Part shown: positions 43,601 to 53,774 of the stretch, one piece after another
How positions within the stretch are numbered: position 1 is the stretch's first letter
Layout of the letters: the number at the start of each line of letters is the position of its first letter
Source: Dugong dugon
Taxonomy: Eukaryota; Chordata; Mammalia; Sirenia; Dugongidae
Length of the DNA: 64,000 bases
Assembly: GCA_030035585.1 (NCBI GenBank)
Contig: CM057471.1
Location: 97,465,819 to 97,529,818 of the forward strand
Direction: 5' to 3'
The notes under the pieces: generated by a model
What the model saw: the letters and a program-made list of their open reading frames with translations, nothing else
Told to the model about the DNA's origin: nothing
Database searches by the model: none
Position numbers and translations under genes: made by a program

Positions 43601-46600
43601 TTTTTAGTTATATTTGGCTTTGAAGGGACCAGGAAGACATTAGGGTTAGAAGATGATCTCTGGAAGAACACAAGGAATTGCTATGTGGGCCACTTGTGTG
43701 GGAAACTGTTATTCTCCTACATCACTGGTGACAGTACCCAAACCCACTGCCGTCAAGTGGATTCCGAATCATAGCGACCTTATAGGACAGAGTATAACTG
43801 CTCCCACAGGACTTTGAAGGCTGTAAATCTTTACGGAAGCAGACTGCCACATCTCTCTCCTCTGGAGTGGCTGGCGAGTTCAAACTGCCAACCTTTCAGT
43901 CAACAACTGAGTACTTTAACCACTGCACCACCAGGGCTCCCTGGTGACAGTATAGAAGGGTAAAATCCTTTCAGAAAGCAATTTGGCAATTTATACCTAT
44001 CTGAACACTAAACCTACAGTTGAATTTTTTCTACAAGGGAATAATCCAAAATAATAATTTGTAAAGTTATATACATGATGCCACTGGGATCAGGGAGCCC
44101 TGGTGGTGCAGTGCTGAAGAGCTTGGCTGCTAACCAAAAGGTCAGCAGTTCAAATCCACCAGCTGCTCCTTGGAAATCCTGTTGGGCAGTTCTACTCTGT
44201 CCTGTAGGGTCGCTGTGAGTTGGAATCAACTAGACAGCAATGGGTTTTTGTTTTTTATTTTATTGGGGTCAGGCCAGTTACAGGAACCAAAACTTAGAGG
44301 CAACCTAAATATCAAGCAGCAGGACATGGTTAATTAAAATCTGGCACCTACACATGATGAACTTTTAAGCAGCCGTTTTTATGATAAAACATTTTGGAAC
44401 ACAATGAAGCTTTTTTATCTATAAGGCTAGTAATAAAAAAGAGTCAAACATTTTTACGACCATCCTCAATTATGTAAAAAACACACATATACTTAGACAA
44501 GGACTGAAGTGAGATTAAATCAGAGGGAAAGGAGCAGTTGTGTGAGGGCTGGCTTCACCCACGGCTGGTTCTCCATGAAACCAGATGTCCCATTCTTTAG
44601 CTACATTGTTTTTACGAGGAAAAAAAAGCAAAAATACAGACCACACAGACTACAACTTCATCTTTCCCTTCATTTTAAGCTGGTTTTAACTATCTTACTA
44701 ATGGGTTTAGCTCAATTTTCAAAAGTTTATTATTTTGTTTTGATTATAAAAGTACTCCATTCCAACTGAAAAAATCTGGAAAAACACCTGACACGTCTCA
44801 GAAAATAAAATGCCCACAGTGCATGTGTGTGTGTTTGCACCTTTCGTATTTATTTTGTATTCTGAGCCCACCGGCTAACACTCTTCCATGGCTTCCTGGG
44901 GTACTGCTGGCACTTATTTCTAAAGGCCATGAATCCTTCAAGGGGAGGCACCTTTCTCCCAGGGCCCTGTATGCACCAGACGGTTCACGCTCTAACCAGA
45001 AGAGTGAGTGGACATCACACTGGACTCTGCCAGAGCCCTCAGCTTCAAACATGCTGGCCTCCCGTGGGGCACAGACTTGATTCTGAGGTACACTTACAGG
45101 TCATACGAGAACTTCCTCTCCAGGTTGCTCTGGTTCTTCTGAAACTGTAGGACATCCTGCTGCTGTTTGCCATAATCCCTCTGCAGGGCCTTCAGCTGGT
45201 CTGGGGAAAGGGAGGGCAAGAAACGGCACAAGTCACTGACGCGGCTGTCACACCATTCACCAAAACACGACAATGGCAAACCAAAAAATAAACCCTGTGC
45301 CATCGACTCGGCGTCGACTCATTGCAACCCCATGTATTACAAAGCAGAACTGCTCCACAGGCTTTTCTTGGCTGCAATCTTTATAGAAACAGATCACCAG
45401 GCCTTTCTGCCATGGCACTGCCGGGTGTGTTCAAACTGGCAACCTTTAGGTTAGTGGTTGAACACAGCAGACACATCAAACCCAAGCATGGGAACACAGA
45501 AGGAAATTAAGAGGGGCAAGGGATGAGTAAGAACAGAGCCTCTCCCCAGGAATCACTACACTCCTGCCACGAACCTCCAGAAGACTCACAATCCTATGTG
45601 AACCTGCATCTTGATTCTTTCTCAAATCTCTCGGGTTTTTTCCTCTTAAATCTCCCTTTTGACCTCCAACCCTTAAATGCACTAGGAGGTCCTATTCGCC
45701 TGTTTCTTAGACAAAACGAACCCAGCTGTCCCACAAGGTCACACACCACGGTGTCCCCACCCCCAGCAGATTGATCCTCTGCCTGTGCAGCGCTAATCTG
45801 ACATTTGGTCAGATAAGCAGCCACCACAGCGGAACACACTGCCCTCAGCCACCAGGCCCCAGGCCAGCATTATTCTCCTGCCTTTCATTTACAGTTGAGC
45901 TATTCTCTGAGGCCCTGTGTCCATTTAGATCACCGGCCCTCCTATCTGGGAAGCAGTGTGATTTCTTTGAGGAAACTCACCCACCCCATCCACACTGCCC
46001 TAATGGCTCGGCTCCTAAAAGCTCCGAGGAAAAGGCAGCCGCTGAACAAAGGGCCAAGCTGGGGACGAGAGGACGAGCAGCCAGAGGGGACAGCAGGGCA
46101 GGCAGGCACGGCCCTGCACAGACACTGCAGCCCCGGGGTTTCTCCTCAGAACCCTGGACCTACCAGCCTCTTGGGGAGAAATGAAGTTGAAGAGAATGAA
46201 GGGGTCTGTGAACTACTGATACACTGAACAACTTCGATCAACCTCAAAAGCATTTTGCTACTGAGCCAAAAGATGAGAACAACCCAAGTGATGAAGGGAT
46301 GAACAAAATGTGGTGCATCCACAAAATGAAACAGCACTCGGCCATAAAGAGAAATTAAATTCTGATACCTGCTACGGCGTGGATGAACCATAAAAACATG
46401 ACACTGAGTGAAAGAAGTCAGACAGAAAAGGGCAACACTCTGTCACCCCACTCACGTGAAACATCTAGAAGAGGCAGATGCAGAGAGACAACAGGTGGTT
46501 ACCAGGGGCTGGCGGGGAGGAGGGGCGGGAGTCACTGCTGAAGGGGTACTGAGCTTCTGTTTGGGGCAATGGAAAACCTGTGGGAATGGACAGTGGTGAT

Positions 46601-47998
46601 GTTAACACAGCATGGTGAATGTAATGTCAGTGAATTCTATACTAAAAACACGGTTATGATGGCAAACTTTGTTGTTACATACATTTCACCACAATAAAAT
46701 TTAAAAAACAAACAAACAAAAAAAAACCTATTGCCAAACGAAGCCAGCCGCAAAAGGCCACATATGGTATTGTTTCATTTCTATGGCATCCTGGAAAAGA
46801 CAAAACCAGAGCAAAGGAGAACAGTTTAGGGGTTGCCTGACGCTGGGAGTGGGAAGGGAGTGATGGAAACATGCTCTATCTTAATTGTACTGGTGGTATA
46901 TGTGACTGTATGCATTTGTTAAAATGTATAGAACTGTACATACAAAGGGTAAGCTTTAGTTTATGTAAATGATACATCAATAAACCTAGCTTAAAATAAA
47001 ATAAAATTAAAATATGCAGGCTCATACAGGGCCCCTGCTCTCCTGAAACTGTCTCCTTGGTTGGGGTGCAGTGATTCCTGGAGAAAGGCCATGTTCTCAT
47101 CCTCTCCTCCCCCTCCTCAACCCTCTGCCACACAGTAATAAAAACGAAAGGATGAACTACTCATACCCACAACAATAAGGATGAATCGAAAAATAATTAT
47201 GCTAAGTGAAAGAAGCCAGAGAAAAAGAGTATATACTGTAAGATCCCATTTATATAAAAATGCAAACTAACCTAGAGTGACAGAGGGGACACAGGAAACT
47301 TCTGGGGATAATGGATATGTACACTATATTGATTGTGGGGGTTGTTTCTTGGGATGGGAGCCCTGGTGGTGCAGTGGCTAAGAGTTACAGCTGCTAACCA
47401 AAAAGCGCAGTTCAAATCCGCCAGCTGCTATGAGCGCAGTGGAGTTTCCAGACTAAGATGGACTAGGAAGAAAGGCCTGGTAATCTACTTCCGAAAATCA
47501 GCCAGTGAGAACCCTATGGATCACAATGGTCCTATCCAACACCGACTGTGGGAATGGCACAGGACCAGGCAGCATTTCATTCCACCGTGCATGCGGTCGC
47601 CATGAGTTGGGGCCTGATTGGACAGCAGATGACAACAACACACACATGTACATATACACACACAATACACACACATGCACACACATACACACATATATTT
47701 AAGGTATTTATAATAAGAGTCTGAGTTCTTCTATACATAACAGCTAGTAATGTATATTTATTCAATATTATTTTTAAAAGAAAAACACTTTTAAGGAAAT
47801 ATATTTCGGCAAAAAGCAGAAACTACAGACTACTCAATTACTTATAACACTACCCATGGTCAGGCTGTAAGAAGAGAACCGCCTAAGACCTTAGGGCATT
47901 TCCGGCCGGACAAGTGTCTGGTGTCCAGAAGGGTGGATTTTACCTTGCAGGGTCCTGATGAGCTTCTCTCCGGTGGTGATGTTATTCACTAAAACCGT
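28586..47998 (-). CDS. GOLM1: GOLM1, luminal part (7 coding exons joined)
   Basis: GOLM1 (GP73) is a type II cis-Golgi membrane glycoprotein whose luminal coiled-coil ectodomain is released by furin-type cleavage. Seven exons on the minus strand join in phase into 302 residues plus TGA: a coiled-coil part ([37 protein letters not shown]), then a Pro/Gln/Glu-rich acidic tail ([32 protein letters not shown]) and the C-terminus [14 protein letters not shown]. The family's three N-glycosylation sequons are present as NIT, NQS and NHT. This corresponds to human residues from about 104 to 401, so the whole protein should be about 405 residues. The exons coding the cytoplasmic tail, membrane span and RVRR-type cleavage site are not seen and should lie right of 64,000. 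The gene converges on NAA35, as in human. Confidence 0.97.
28663..30122. other. GOLM1 intron with decayed L1 piece
   Basis: About 28920-29290 resembles plus-strand L1 ORF2 (AAACAGACCCAAGTACATAT). 29300-29890 may be another old LINE piece; I cannot assign it. Confidence 0.45.
30123..30329 (-). mobile_element. AfroSINE, minus, long variant
   Basis: GCTGAGTCGATTCCAACTCA at the tail, TTTCGAAAGCAGATCACCAG in the middle, CACCACCCAGGGACTCCT at the head. Confidence 0.85.
30513..30668 (-). mobile_element. AfroSINE, minus, short variant
   Basis: AACCAAACCTGTTGCTGTCC ... CATAGGGTTTCCAAGGAGCG ... ACCACTGCGCAACCAGGGAA. Confidence 0.88.
30669..31821. other. GOLM1 intron with L1 remnants
   Basis: 31080-31320 resembles plus-strand L1 ORF2 3' sequence (TCACAGATAAAAGTCAATCTCC...). 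A short (AAT)n tract lies near 31740-31757. The rest is unassigned. Confidence 0.45.
31822..32340 (+). mobile_element. Solo LTR, MaLR-like family, copy 1
   Basis: Begins TGTTACGGATTAAATTGTG and ends ACTAAGGCA. Flanked by 5-bp sequences ATAAT and ATAAC, a nearly matching target duplication. The body has TTGGCTAGGCCATGATTCCC and AATAATAAACTTCCG (poly-A signal-like). No internal retroviral genes are adjacent. Same family as 42409-42971 and 56583-57082. Confidence 0.8.
32341..32687. other. GOLM1 intron, no recognisable element
   Basis: Nothing identified. Confidence 0.4.
32688..32801 (-). CDS. GOLM1: GOLM1 exon 6 of 7 ([18 protein letters not shown]...)
   Basis: The minus-strand acceptor is GATGTTACAG and the donor GTAAGA. 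114 nt: GG completes Gly, 37 codons follow, and G begins the shared Val codon. It is strongly acidic ([10 protein letters not shown]). Confidence 0.97.
32802..34414. other. GOLM1 intron, repeat-poor
   Basis: 1.6 kb with no SINE or L1 that I can see, in contrast to adjacent introns. No open frame with family features. Confidence 0.45.
34415..34684 (-). CDS. GOLM1: GOLM1 exon 5 of 7 (acidic variable region)
   Basis: The minus-strand acceptor is CTGTGTGCAG and the donor GTGGGT. 270 nt: AG completes Glu, then 89 codons and a final G. It starts EETNEIQVV and contains ELGQTPQ, VSQEN and GPERDQLVI, the recognisable GOLM1 anchors. The segment between them ([19 protein letters not shown]) is the most diverged part. 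This exon also casts long antisense open frames on the plus strand that are not genes. Confidence 0.97.
34685..35379. other. GOLM1 intron, no recognisable element
   Basis: Nothing identified. Confidence 0.4.
35380..35539 (-). CDS. GOLM1: GOLM1 exon 4 of 7 ([15 protein letters not shown]...)
   Basis: The minus-strand acceptor is CTCTTTCAG and the donor GTAAGT. 160 nt give 53 codons plus G. The sequence includes [10 protein letters not shown] and [12 protein letters not shown], typical of the GOLM1 tail. The first three residues (HHF) differ from the human sequence while the flanking residues match. Confidence 0.96.
36465..36683. mobile_element. Palindromic MITE (219 bp) flanked by TA
   Basis: The left end CCATATTTTTATGCAAATAA and the right end, reverse complemented, CCATATCTTTATGCAGATAA match, and pairing continues through most of the element (CCTTCTATGTTTGTTTGCCA against CCTTCTATGTTTATTTGACA). 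A TA dinucleotide flanks each side (36463-36464, 36684-36685), as in Tc1/mariner insertions. It codes for nothing. Confidence 0.85.
37191..37361 (+). mobile_element. AfroSINE, plus, with 11 bp target-site duplication
   Basis: The duplication ATCATAGAAAT is at 37180-37190 and 37362-37372, inside the L1. Head GGAAACCCTAGTGGTGTAG, tail CAACTCGACGGCAAAAGG. Confidence 0.93.
39341..39760. other. GOLM1 intron, no recognisable element
   Basis: Nothing identified apart from the exon that follows. Confidence 0.4.
39761..39890 (-). CDS. GOLM1: GOLM1 exon 3 of 7 ([13 protein letters not shown]...)
   Basis: The minus-strand acceptor is TCACCAAAG, with an unusually purine-rich last few bases, and the donor is GTAATT. 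One base finishes Leu, then 43 codons end RDQSQQ in phase 0. It is the end of the predicted coiled-coil region. Confidence 0.96.
40037..40188 (+). mobile_element. AfroSINE, plus, short variant
   Basis: GGAGCCCTAGTGGCACAGTG ... GGTCAGCAGTTCGAATCCAC ... CACTATGAGTCGGAGCTGAC. Confidence 0.9.
40189..40834. other. GOLM1 intron, no recognisable element
   Basis: Nothing identified. Confidence 0.4.
40835..41012 (-). mobile_element. AfroSINE, minus, with 13 bp target-site duplication
   Basis: The duplication TGTTATCAAACAA is at 40822-40834 and 41013-41025. Tail CTGCCATCGAGTTGATTCC, head CGCCACCAGGGCTCC. Confidence 0.93.
41354..41567 (-). mobile_element. AfroSINE, minus, long variant
   Basis: CAGTTGCCACAGAGTCAATT ... 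CAGAAGTAGACTGCCAGGCC ... CCTCCCAGGGAAT. Flanks TCCAGGTAATA and TCCAGGCAATA look like a decayed target duplication. Confidence 0.85.
42093..42266 (-). mobile_element. AfroSINE, minus, with 9 bp target-site duplication
   Basis: TTATTAATA at 42084-42092 and 42267-42275. Tail CTGTTGCCGTCAAGTCAATT, head CGCCCCTAGGGCTCC. Confidence 0.9.
42409..42971 (-). mobile_element. Solo LTR, MaLR-like family, copy 2 (minus)
   Basis: Reverse strand reads TGTCACGGATTGAGCTG ... GATGACCAAGACA. Flanks GCCTC and GCCTT suggest a 5-bp target duplication. Same body order as 31822-32340 (TTGGTTAGGCCCTGATTCCC; AGAATAAATGTCTC). Confidence 0.8.
43284..43506 (-). mobile_element. MER20-like DNA transposon (hAT-Charlie)
   Basis: GGGTTTCTCAACCTTGCACA ... 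CTGTCCTGTGCATTGTAGGA ... AAATGTCCCCTGGGGGACAA ... TGTTGAGAACTGG. The two ends are inverted relative to each other, as expected. Confidence 0.8.
43737..43940 (-). mobile_element. AfroSINE, minus, with 12 bp target-site duplication
   Basis: CTGGTGACAGTA at 43725-43736 and 43941-43952. Long variant (TAAATCTTTACGGAAGCAGA). Confidence 0.93.
43941..44810 (+). mobile_element. Old L1 3' UTR, interrupted by a SINE
   Basis: TCAGAAAGCAATTTGGCAAT ... GGCAACCTAAATATCAAGCA ... typical of old L1M 3' sequence; split by the AfroSINE at 44094-44262. Confidence 0.6.
44094..44262 (+). mobile_element. AfroSINE, plus, short variant
   Basis: GGAGCCCTGGTGGTGCAGTG ... CAGCAGTTCAAATCCACCAG ... TGGAATCAACTAGACAGCAA. 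Confidence 0.9.
45098..45200 (-). CDS. GOLM1: GOLM1 exon 2 of 7 ([15 protein letters not shown]...)
   Basis: The minus-strand acceptor is CTTTCCCCAG and the donor GTAAGT. AC completes Asp, 33 codons follow, and CT starts the Leu codon shared with the next exon. Coiled-coil sequence with the sequon NQS. An AfroSINE in the same transcriptional sense lies about 80 bp upstream (45281-45470). Confidence 0.97.
45281..45470 (-). mobile_element. AfroSINE, minus, long variant, 80 bp from a GOLM1 exon
   Basis: CCATCGACTCGGCGTCGACT ... TTTATAGAAACAGATCACCA ... CAACCTTTAGGTTAGTGGTT. It lies in the intron just upstream of exon 45200-45098 in transcript sense. Confidence 0.85.
45471..46225. other. GOLM1 intron, no recognisable element
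   Basis: Overlapping open frames here (45771-46184, 45895-46227) lack any family features and are not called. Confidence 0.4.
46226..47345 (+). mobile_element. Three partial L1 3' ends in a row
   Basis: 46226-46700, about 46735-47005 and 47130-47345 each restart the L1 3' sequence block (ACACTGAGTGAAAGAAGTCA; AAACGAAGCCAGCCGCAAAA; GCTAAGTGAAAGAAGCCAG), so at least three separate old L1 tails of similar sense are stacked. Confidence 0.65.
47357..47640 (+). mobile_element. AfroSINE, plus, extended variant
   Basis: Head GGAGCCCTGGTGGTGCAGTG, then the GAAGAAAGGCCTGGTAATCT central block and an RTE-like tail CATTTCATTCCACCGTGCAT ... CAGATGACAACAACA, i.e. longer than the common copies. Confidence 0.8.
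47638..47695. repeat. Interrupted (CA)n tract
   Basis: Simple repeat grown out of the SINE tail. Confidence 0.9.
47944..47998 (-). CDS. GOLM1: GOLM1 exon 1 of 7 in window ([13 protein letters not shown]...)
   Basis: Reading the minus strand, the acceptor is CTCCTGCAG and the donor GTAAAA. The 55 nt give 18 codons plus G, starting in phase 0. It carries the sequon NIT. The leading Thr replaces Ala of the human protein. It is too short to be seen without the family match, but the phase fits the next exon. Confidence 0.95.
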
Positions 47999-48596
47999 CT
48001 GCAGGAGAGAGAAGCACAAAATGAAACACCCACAACCCGACAACTTGTAAGAAAGTTGAGAAGATATACACGTTGGGAAAAAAATGGAAAAAAAACGCTT
48101 CTTTCTTTCTGGAAGGTGCAGCCCCTCCCCATCAACAGCCACTGTCCTGGGAGGCTGCACGCAGCTCTCTGGCTGGACTATCAAGTGTCTACGTCTGTAA
48201 AGGCGGCACATGCTGGGAGATCTGCTTTCCAACCACCAGCCTGTAACGGAGGAAGGAGGGAGCAGGACCGGCTCTATTTCAGTTCCAGGACACTGTGCCT
48301 CTTCCAAGAATGGCCTGAGCCAGCCTGGCTTCCTGCCCCTGCCTCCCCAGGTGCAAACAGCTCCCAGAGGGCTCCATCAGCAACCTCCATGGGAACCCCA
48401 GGGCCACAAGTTCCCAGGGTGAGCTCAAAGACAGTCACATCCTCAACCAGAAGTCAAACGCTGAACTCCAGGCTGGTTCATGGGGAAAAAGAGAAGGTTA
48501 TTCAGTGGTCACTCCACCAATGAAACCCCTCAACTTATTTTACTTGCTGGCCTTGCCTCTTCCCTCCACAGAGTCTGTAAGCTTGCAGGATGTGTT
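47999..48596. other. GOLM1 intron, no recognisable element
   Basis: The 155-codon frame at 48056-48523 has no recognisable domain and is not called. Confidence 0.4.
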
Positions 48597-49020
48597 GTCA
48601 TGGATTGAACTGTGTCCCCCTAAAAGATACGTTCAAGTCCAATCCCTGGTATTGTGAACATGACCGTGTTTGGAAATAGGATCTTTGAAGATGTTATCAG
48701 TAAACATGAGGTCATACTGTAGTAGGGTGGGTCTTAAACCAGTATGAGTAGTGTCCTTATAAAAGAGAAGCGACACAGAGGGAAGAGAGCAGTGTGCAGA
48801 TGGAGGCAGAGACGGTAACACCAAGGACTGTGGGTCATCACCAGAAGCTAGGAGAAACGTATCGAGGAGATTCATTCAGAGCCTTCAGAAGGAACAAACA
48901 AGGCCGACACCCTGATCTCAGACTCTCAGCCTCCAAAACTGTGAGAATACATTTTTTCTGTTTTTATAAGCCTCTCAGTTTGTGACACTTTGTTACAGCA
49001 GTTCTAAGGAACCAGTAGAG
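48597..49020 (+). mobile_element. MLT1-type LTR (ERVL-MaLR)
   Basis: TGTCATGGATTGAACTGTGTC, GACCGTGTTTGGAAATAGGATC, AGTGTCCTTATAAAAGAGAAG, CTCAGCCTCCAAAACTGTGAG and TTACAGCAGTTCTAAGGAAC are the MLT1 blocks in order. Confidence 0.85.
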
Positions 49021-50994
49021 AGTATAACACACTGATCATTACACAAAGTTAGGAAAGTCAACAACAAAAAAGGGAAGAAGCAACACCTGACTCAAGATAA
49101 CAAGAACAAAGTGAAAAGTCCTAAAACTGAGGGTGAAGTCTAACAGCCAGCCAATACAAACTCAACAGTTACTTTATGGCGGGTGCTGATCTAAGCATAA
49201 CGGCGGTACGAAACGGGCAGTATATTAGCCCAGGTGAGGGAAAAGGAAACTGAGGCACAGATCACCTCAGTGGCTCAAAGTCACATGGCCACTAAGAGGC
49301 AAAGCTAAAACTCAGGCCTGACAGGTACATACTCTTCATCACTACTGGCCAAATCAGGGACAAAATCTAAGTAGGGCACCCATTTAGTGGACTCCACCCA
49401 GCGCTTAACCAAACAAAAACCCAGGAAAGAGGGAAATACAATATTAAATATTCAAGTGAATCACACAGGTGAGTGTTGTTTTGTGAGCACACATGCACGC
49501 ACACAGCATATACGTGTACTGAGCCATAAGGTGAGTATCTTACTGCGTCACAGTCAGTACAATTTGCAAAACACTCCACCACTCAACATGCTTCCTGTTC
49601 CTGGCCAGTGGGGACAATGACAACCATGCCACCTTCCGTTTCTGTGCCTCTGATTTCCCCTCTGATCTCTCTGTCCAGCCCTCTTTCTTTGGGCGGGACA
49701 GATATAAGTGGTTTTATGACTACAAGGATGTACTCCAAGAAATGAAATCTGGCCAAAATGAACCACAGGTGTTTATTTAAGGCGATCTGAGGACTAGAAC
49801 ATTTCCTGGCACCACAGGAAAGAAGTCATGGTGACAATATCTGTAAAATTAATCTCTCAGGGAGACATTATCAGGAGCAGAGTGTTTACAAGGATTCTGG
49901 GGGCAGGGGAGGGTAGAGAACCGGAACTGAAAGCAGGACGTATATGTACAATGGGGAATCAGATTTACAAAGCTCACAACTCCCTCTATACAGAAAAGAA
50001 GCCTACAGAAATTCAATTAAGAAGACATAAGTTAACAAGTAGCATAATAAGAGACGCACTAGAAGGTTTAGGGAAAGCAGACTGGAGAGGTGTGGGGGTG
50101 ACACAGATTAGCCCGTGTTAGGGGAGAGGAACACCGTGCCCCTCCCAACTCCACCCAAGATTCCCACAAACTCACCAGGATATTAAATGCCAACATGGCG
50201 GGAGAAGGGAGTGTCAGGGATGAAACCCAGAACAAAAAGAAACCCTAATTAACGCCCTGAGGAGAGAGATCCTGGGCAACGGAGCCAGGGCTGGTCCATG
50301 ATCAGCCCTCAGTCACTCGCCTCTCTCTACTTCTCAAAGATAAACATTTCATGAGTTAAACAAATGTGCCAATCTCTAAATTTACAAAAACAAAACAAAA
50401 CAAAAACAAAACCCTGCGAGCACACAAAGCTTCATGTTTAGCAATAAAAGTGAGCTGATGAAATCTCCAACACCTTCCCTCTGAACACTAATGCTAAAAC
50501 AAAAAGAGGAAAAACGGAATACTGCATGATCATCCACTAATCGTCGAGAATGCTGCTGTATCCTGGGTAAATCATTTCTACAAAAATTATGGCCTCTCCT
50601 CCAACCATTCCACTTACCTCTCCCCAAAATAAATCCATATTAGAATTCTCAACTATCTGAGGTTTTAGAGACTGCTGCAGTTTGAAATGTCTGAAGATAT
50701 TTGTCTCTCATGGGACTTTATTTTTCCAAAGAAAATACATTTTAGTTATCGTCCCTATGTACTTATTTATGTATGAAAAAATACAGTCCCCATTTAAGAA
50801 AATGAAAAAAGGATCATAAAATGCCATCAAGATATTTTATATGCAGTTTTATATTTATAGAAAATCTTATTGAATCATTTTCAGGAAAACTATGAAAATG
50901 CTTTCTAGCTTCTTCTTGGGCTCAATATAGTTAAAAAAAATTTCCATTAAACAAAATTATTTTTAAACAAATTATATATCCTACTCTAAACAGT
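49021..50994. other. GOLM1 intron with one MIR
   Basis: A MIR in plus sense lies at about 49165-49345 (GAAACTGAGGCACAGATCAC ... AAGTCACATGGCCACTAAGA). The rest shows nothing identifiable. Confidence 0.55.
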
Positions 50995-52050
50995 CATTTT
51001 CCCCTATATACAAATGGCCAATAAGCACAAGAAAAGATACTCAACATCATTAACCATGAGGGAAATGCAAATCAAAACCACAATGAGATACCACTTCATC
51101 CCCACTAGGACGGTTATTATCAAAAAAACAAAGGAAAATAACAAGTGTTGACAAGGATGTGGAGAAACTGGAACCCTCATATACTGCTGCTGAGACAGTA
51201 AAACGCTACAACAGCTGTGGAGAAGTATGGTGGGTCCTCAGAAGGTTAAACACAGAGTTACCGCATTGTTGTTGGGTGCCGTGGAGTCAATTTTGACTAA
51301 CAGCGACCCCATGTGACAAAGCAGAACTGCTTCATAGGGTTTTCTAGGCTGTAATCTTTATGGGAGCAGATCATCAGGTCTTTTCTCCCAAAGAGCCACT
51401 GGGTGGGTTCAAACTGTCAACCTTTAGGTTAGCAGCTGAGTACATAACTGTTGTACCACCAGGGCTCCTGAGAGTCACCATACGACCTAGTAATCCCACT
51501 CCTAGGTATATACCCAAGAAAACTGAAAATAAACATTCACGTAAAAACTTGAACGTGAATGTTTATAGCAGCATTATTCATAGTAGCCAAAAAGCGAAAA
51601 CAACACAAATGTTCAACTGATGAACAGATAAAACAAAATGTGGTATATGCATACAATGAAATATTATTCAGCAATATAAAACAAGTGAAGTACTATATAC
51701 GGCACAATATTGATGAACCTTGAAAACACTACGCTAAGTAAAAGAAGCTAGGCACAAAAGATCACGTATTGTATGATTCCCTTATATGACATGTCCAGAA
51801 TAGGCAAATCTATAGGGACAAAAGGTAGATTAGTAGTTGCCAAGGGCTGAGCGGGGAGGGGGAACTGCTAATGGGCACAAGGTTCCTTCCTGAGGTGATG
51901 AAGGTGTTCCGGAATTGGATGCTAGTGATGATTACACAACAGTGTGAATATAACAGAACTACTGAATTGTGCACTTTAAATGGTTAAAATGTTGAATTTT
52001 ATGTAAATTTTATCCCAGTTTAAAAAAGGTGAATATTAGTATTTTATTTA
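50995..52050 (+). mobile_element. L1 3' end, interrupted by a SINE
   Basis: AAATGGCCAATAAGCACAAG, GGAAATGCAAATCAAAACCA, then ACCTAGTAATCCCACTCCTA and the L1 3' UTR to GTTAAAATGTTGAATTTTAT. The AfroSINE at 51268-51472 splits it. Confidence 0.88.
51268..51472 (-). mobile_element. AfroSINE, minus, long variant, inside L1
   Basis: TGTTGTTGGGTGCCGTGGAG ... AATCTTTATGGGAGCAGATC ... GTACCACCAGGGCTCCT. Confidence 0.88.
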
Positions 52051-52068
52051 GTCTAATATATCAAAATG

Positions 52069-53455
52069 GGAAACCGCAGTGGCGTAGTGGTTAAGAGTTT
52101 GGCTGTTAACTGTTCACAACAGCAAAAAGATGGAAAAAACCTAGGTGCTATCAACAGACAAATGGATAAATTATGGTATATTCACACAATGGAATAATAC
52201 ACAACAATAAAGAACAATGATGAATCTGTGAAAAATCTCATAACGTGGATGAATCCAGAAGGCATTATGCTGAGTGAAATTAGTCAGTCGCAAAAGGACA
52301 AATATTGTATGAGACCACTATTATAAGAATTCAAGAAATGGTTTAAACACAGAAGAAAACATTCTTTGATGGTTACGAGGGTGGGGAGGGAGGGAGAGGG
52401 ATATTCACTAACTAGATAGTAGATAAGAATTATCTTAGGTGAAGGGAACTACAACACAATACAGTGGAAATCAGCACAACTGGACTAAACCAAAAGCTAA
52501 GAAGTTTCCTGAATACAACCAAACACTTCGAAGGACAGAATAGCAGGGGTGCGGGTCTGGGGACCATGCTTTCGGGGGACATCTAAGTCAACTGGCATAA
52601 CCAAATTTATTAAGAAAATGTTCTGCATCCCACTTTGGTGAGTGGTGTCTGGGGTCTTAAAAGCTAGCAAGCAGCCATCAAAGATACATCAACTGGTCCC
52701 AACCCACCTGGAGCAAAGAGAATGAAGAATACCAAAGACACAAGGAAAATATTAGCCCAAGACACAGAAAGGGACACATAAACCAGAGACTCTATCAGCC
52801 TGAGACCAGAACAACTAGATGGTGCCCAGCTACCACCAATGACCACCCTGACAGGGAACACAACAGAGAGTCCCTGACGAAGCAGGAGAAAAGTGGGGTG
52901 CAGACCTCAAATTCTAGTAAGAAGACCAGACTTAATGGTCTGACTGAGACTGGAGGGACTCTGGAAGACATGGTCCCTGGACTCTCCATTAGCCCAGAAC
53001 TGAAATCATTCCCGAAGCCACCTCTTCACAGAAAGATTAGACTGGACTATGGGACATAAAAGGATACTTGTGAAGAGAGTGCTTCTTAGCTCAAGTAGAT
53101 ACATGAGACTAAATGGGCAGTTCCTGTCTGAAGGTGAGATGAGAAGGGAAAAAGGGACAGGAGCTAGTTGAATGGACACAGGAAATCCGAGGTAGAAAGG
53201 AGAAGTGTGCTGTCACATTATAGGGAGAGCAGCTAGGGTCACACAGCAACGTGTGTATAAATTTTTGTATGGGAAACTGACTTGAACTGTAAACTTTCAC
53301 TTAAAGCACAATTAAAAAAAAAAGAGTTTGGCTGCTAACCAAAAGGTTGGCGGTTCGAATCCACTAGGCACTCCTTGGAAACCATATGGAGCAGTTCTAC
53401 TCTGTCCTATAGGGTTGCTATGAGTCGGAATCGGTTTGGTTTCTTTAAAATCCAA
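52069..53455 (+). mobile_element. AfroSINE split by an L1 insertion
   Basis: The SINE head is at 52069-52110 and its remainder at 53340-53455. The two pieces join as one SINE when the L1 (52111-53321) and one copy of the 18-bp target duplication AAGAGTTTGGCTGTTAAC (52093-52110; 53322-53339 with one change) are taken out. Confidence 0.93.
52111..53321 (+). mobile_element. 5'-truncated L1 inserted in an AfroSINE
   Basis: Starts in L1 ORF2-terminal sequence (TGTTCACAACAGCAAAAAGA), passes CTGGGGTCTTAAAAGCTAGC and ends ACTTTCACTTAAAGCACAAT plus an A run. About 1.2 kb, plus-oriented, with clear target duplications. Confidence 0.93.
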
Positions 53456-53774
53456 ATTATTGTTTTGAGATGTAATTAATATAAAGAAGTATTAATGAGA
53501 TATTTTACTTTTTTATCTGATATAAAATCTAGTGATTGAAATCTAGTGTACTTTACACTTATAGCACATCTCAATTTGGACATTTTAAGTGTTCAATAGC
53601 CACATGCAGCTAGGGACAGAGCAGTCCCAGAGGAATAAGAACAGGAAAGACAGAGAAAAAGAGAGTTCCAGTAGCAGGAAAGTGCAAATTAGTTATTACT
53701 TATCTACGGTGTCCTGCTAAGATCACACACAGACACACTCATTCACATCAACAACCAACCAACGGCACCAAAAT
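53456..53774. other. GOLM1 intron, no recognisable element
   Basis: Nothing identified. Confidence 0.4.

Noticed and set aside
45771..46227. Two overlapping open frames of 137 and 110 codons
   Set aside because: Overlapping frames with no family features suggest composition, not coding.
48056..48523. 155-codon plus-strand open frame
   Set aside because: No recognisable domain, no splice context, and it sits in a GOLM1 intron; chance openness in GC-richer sequence.
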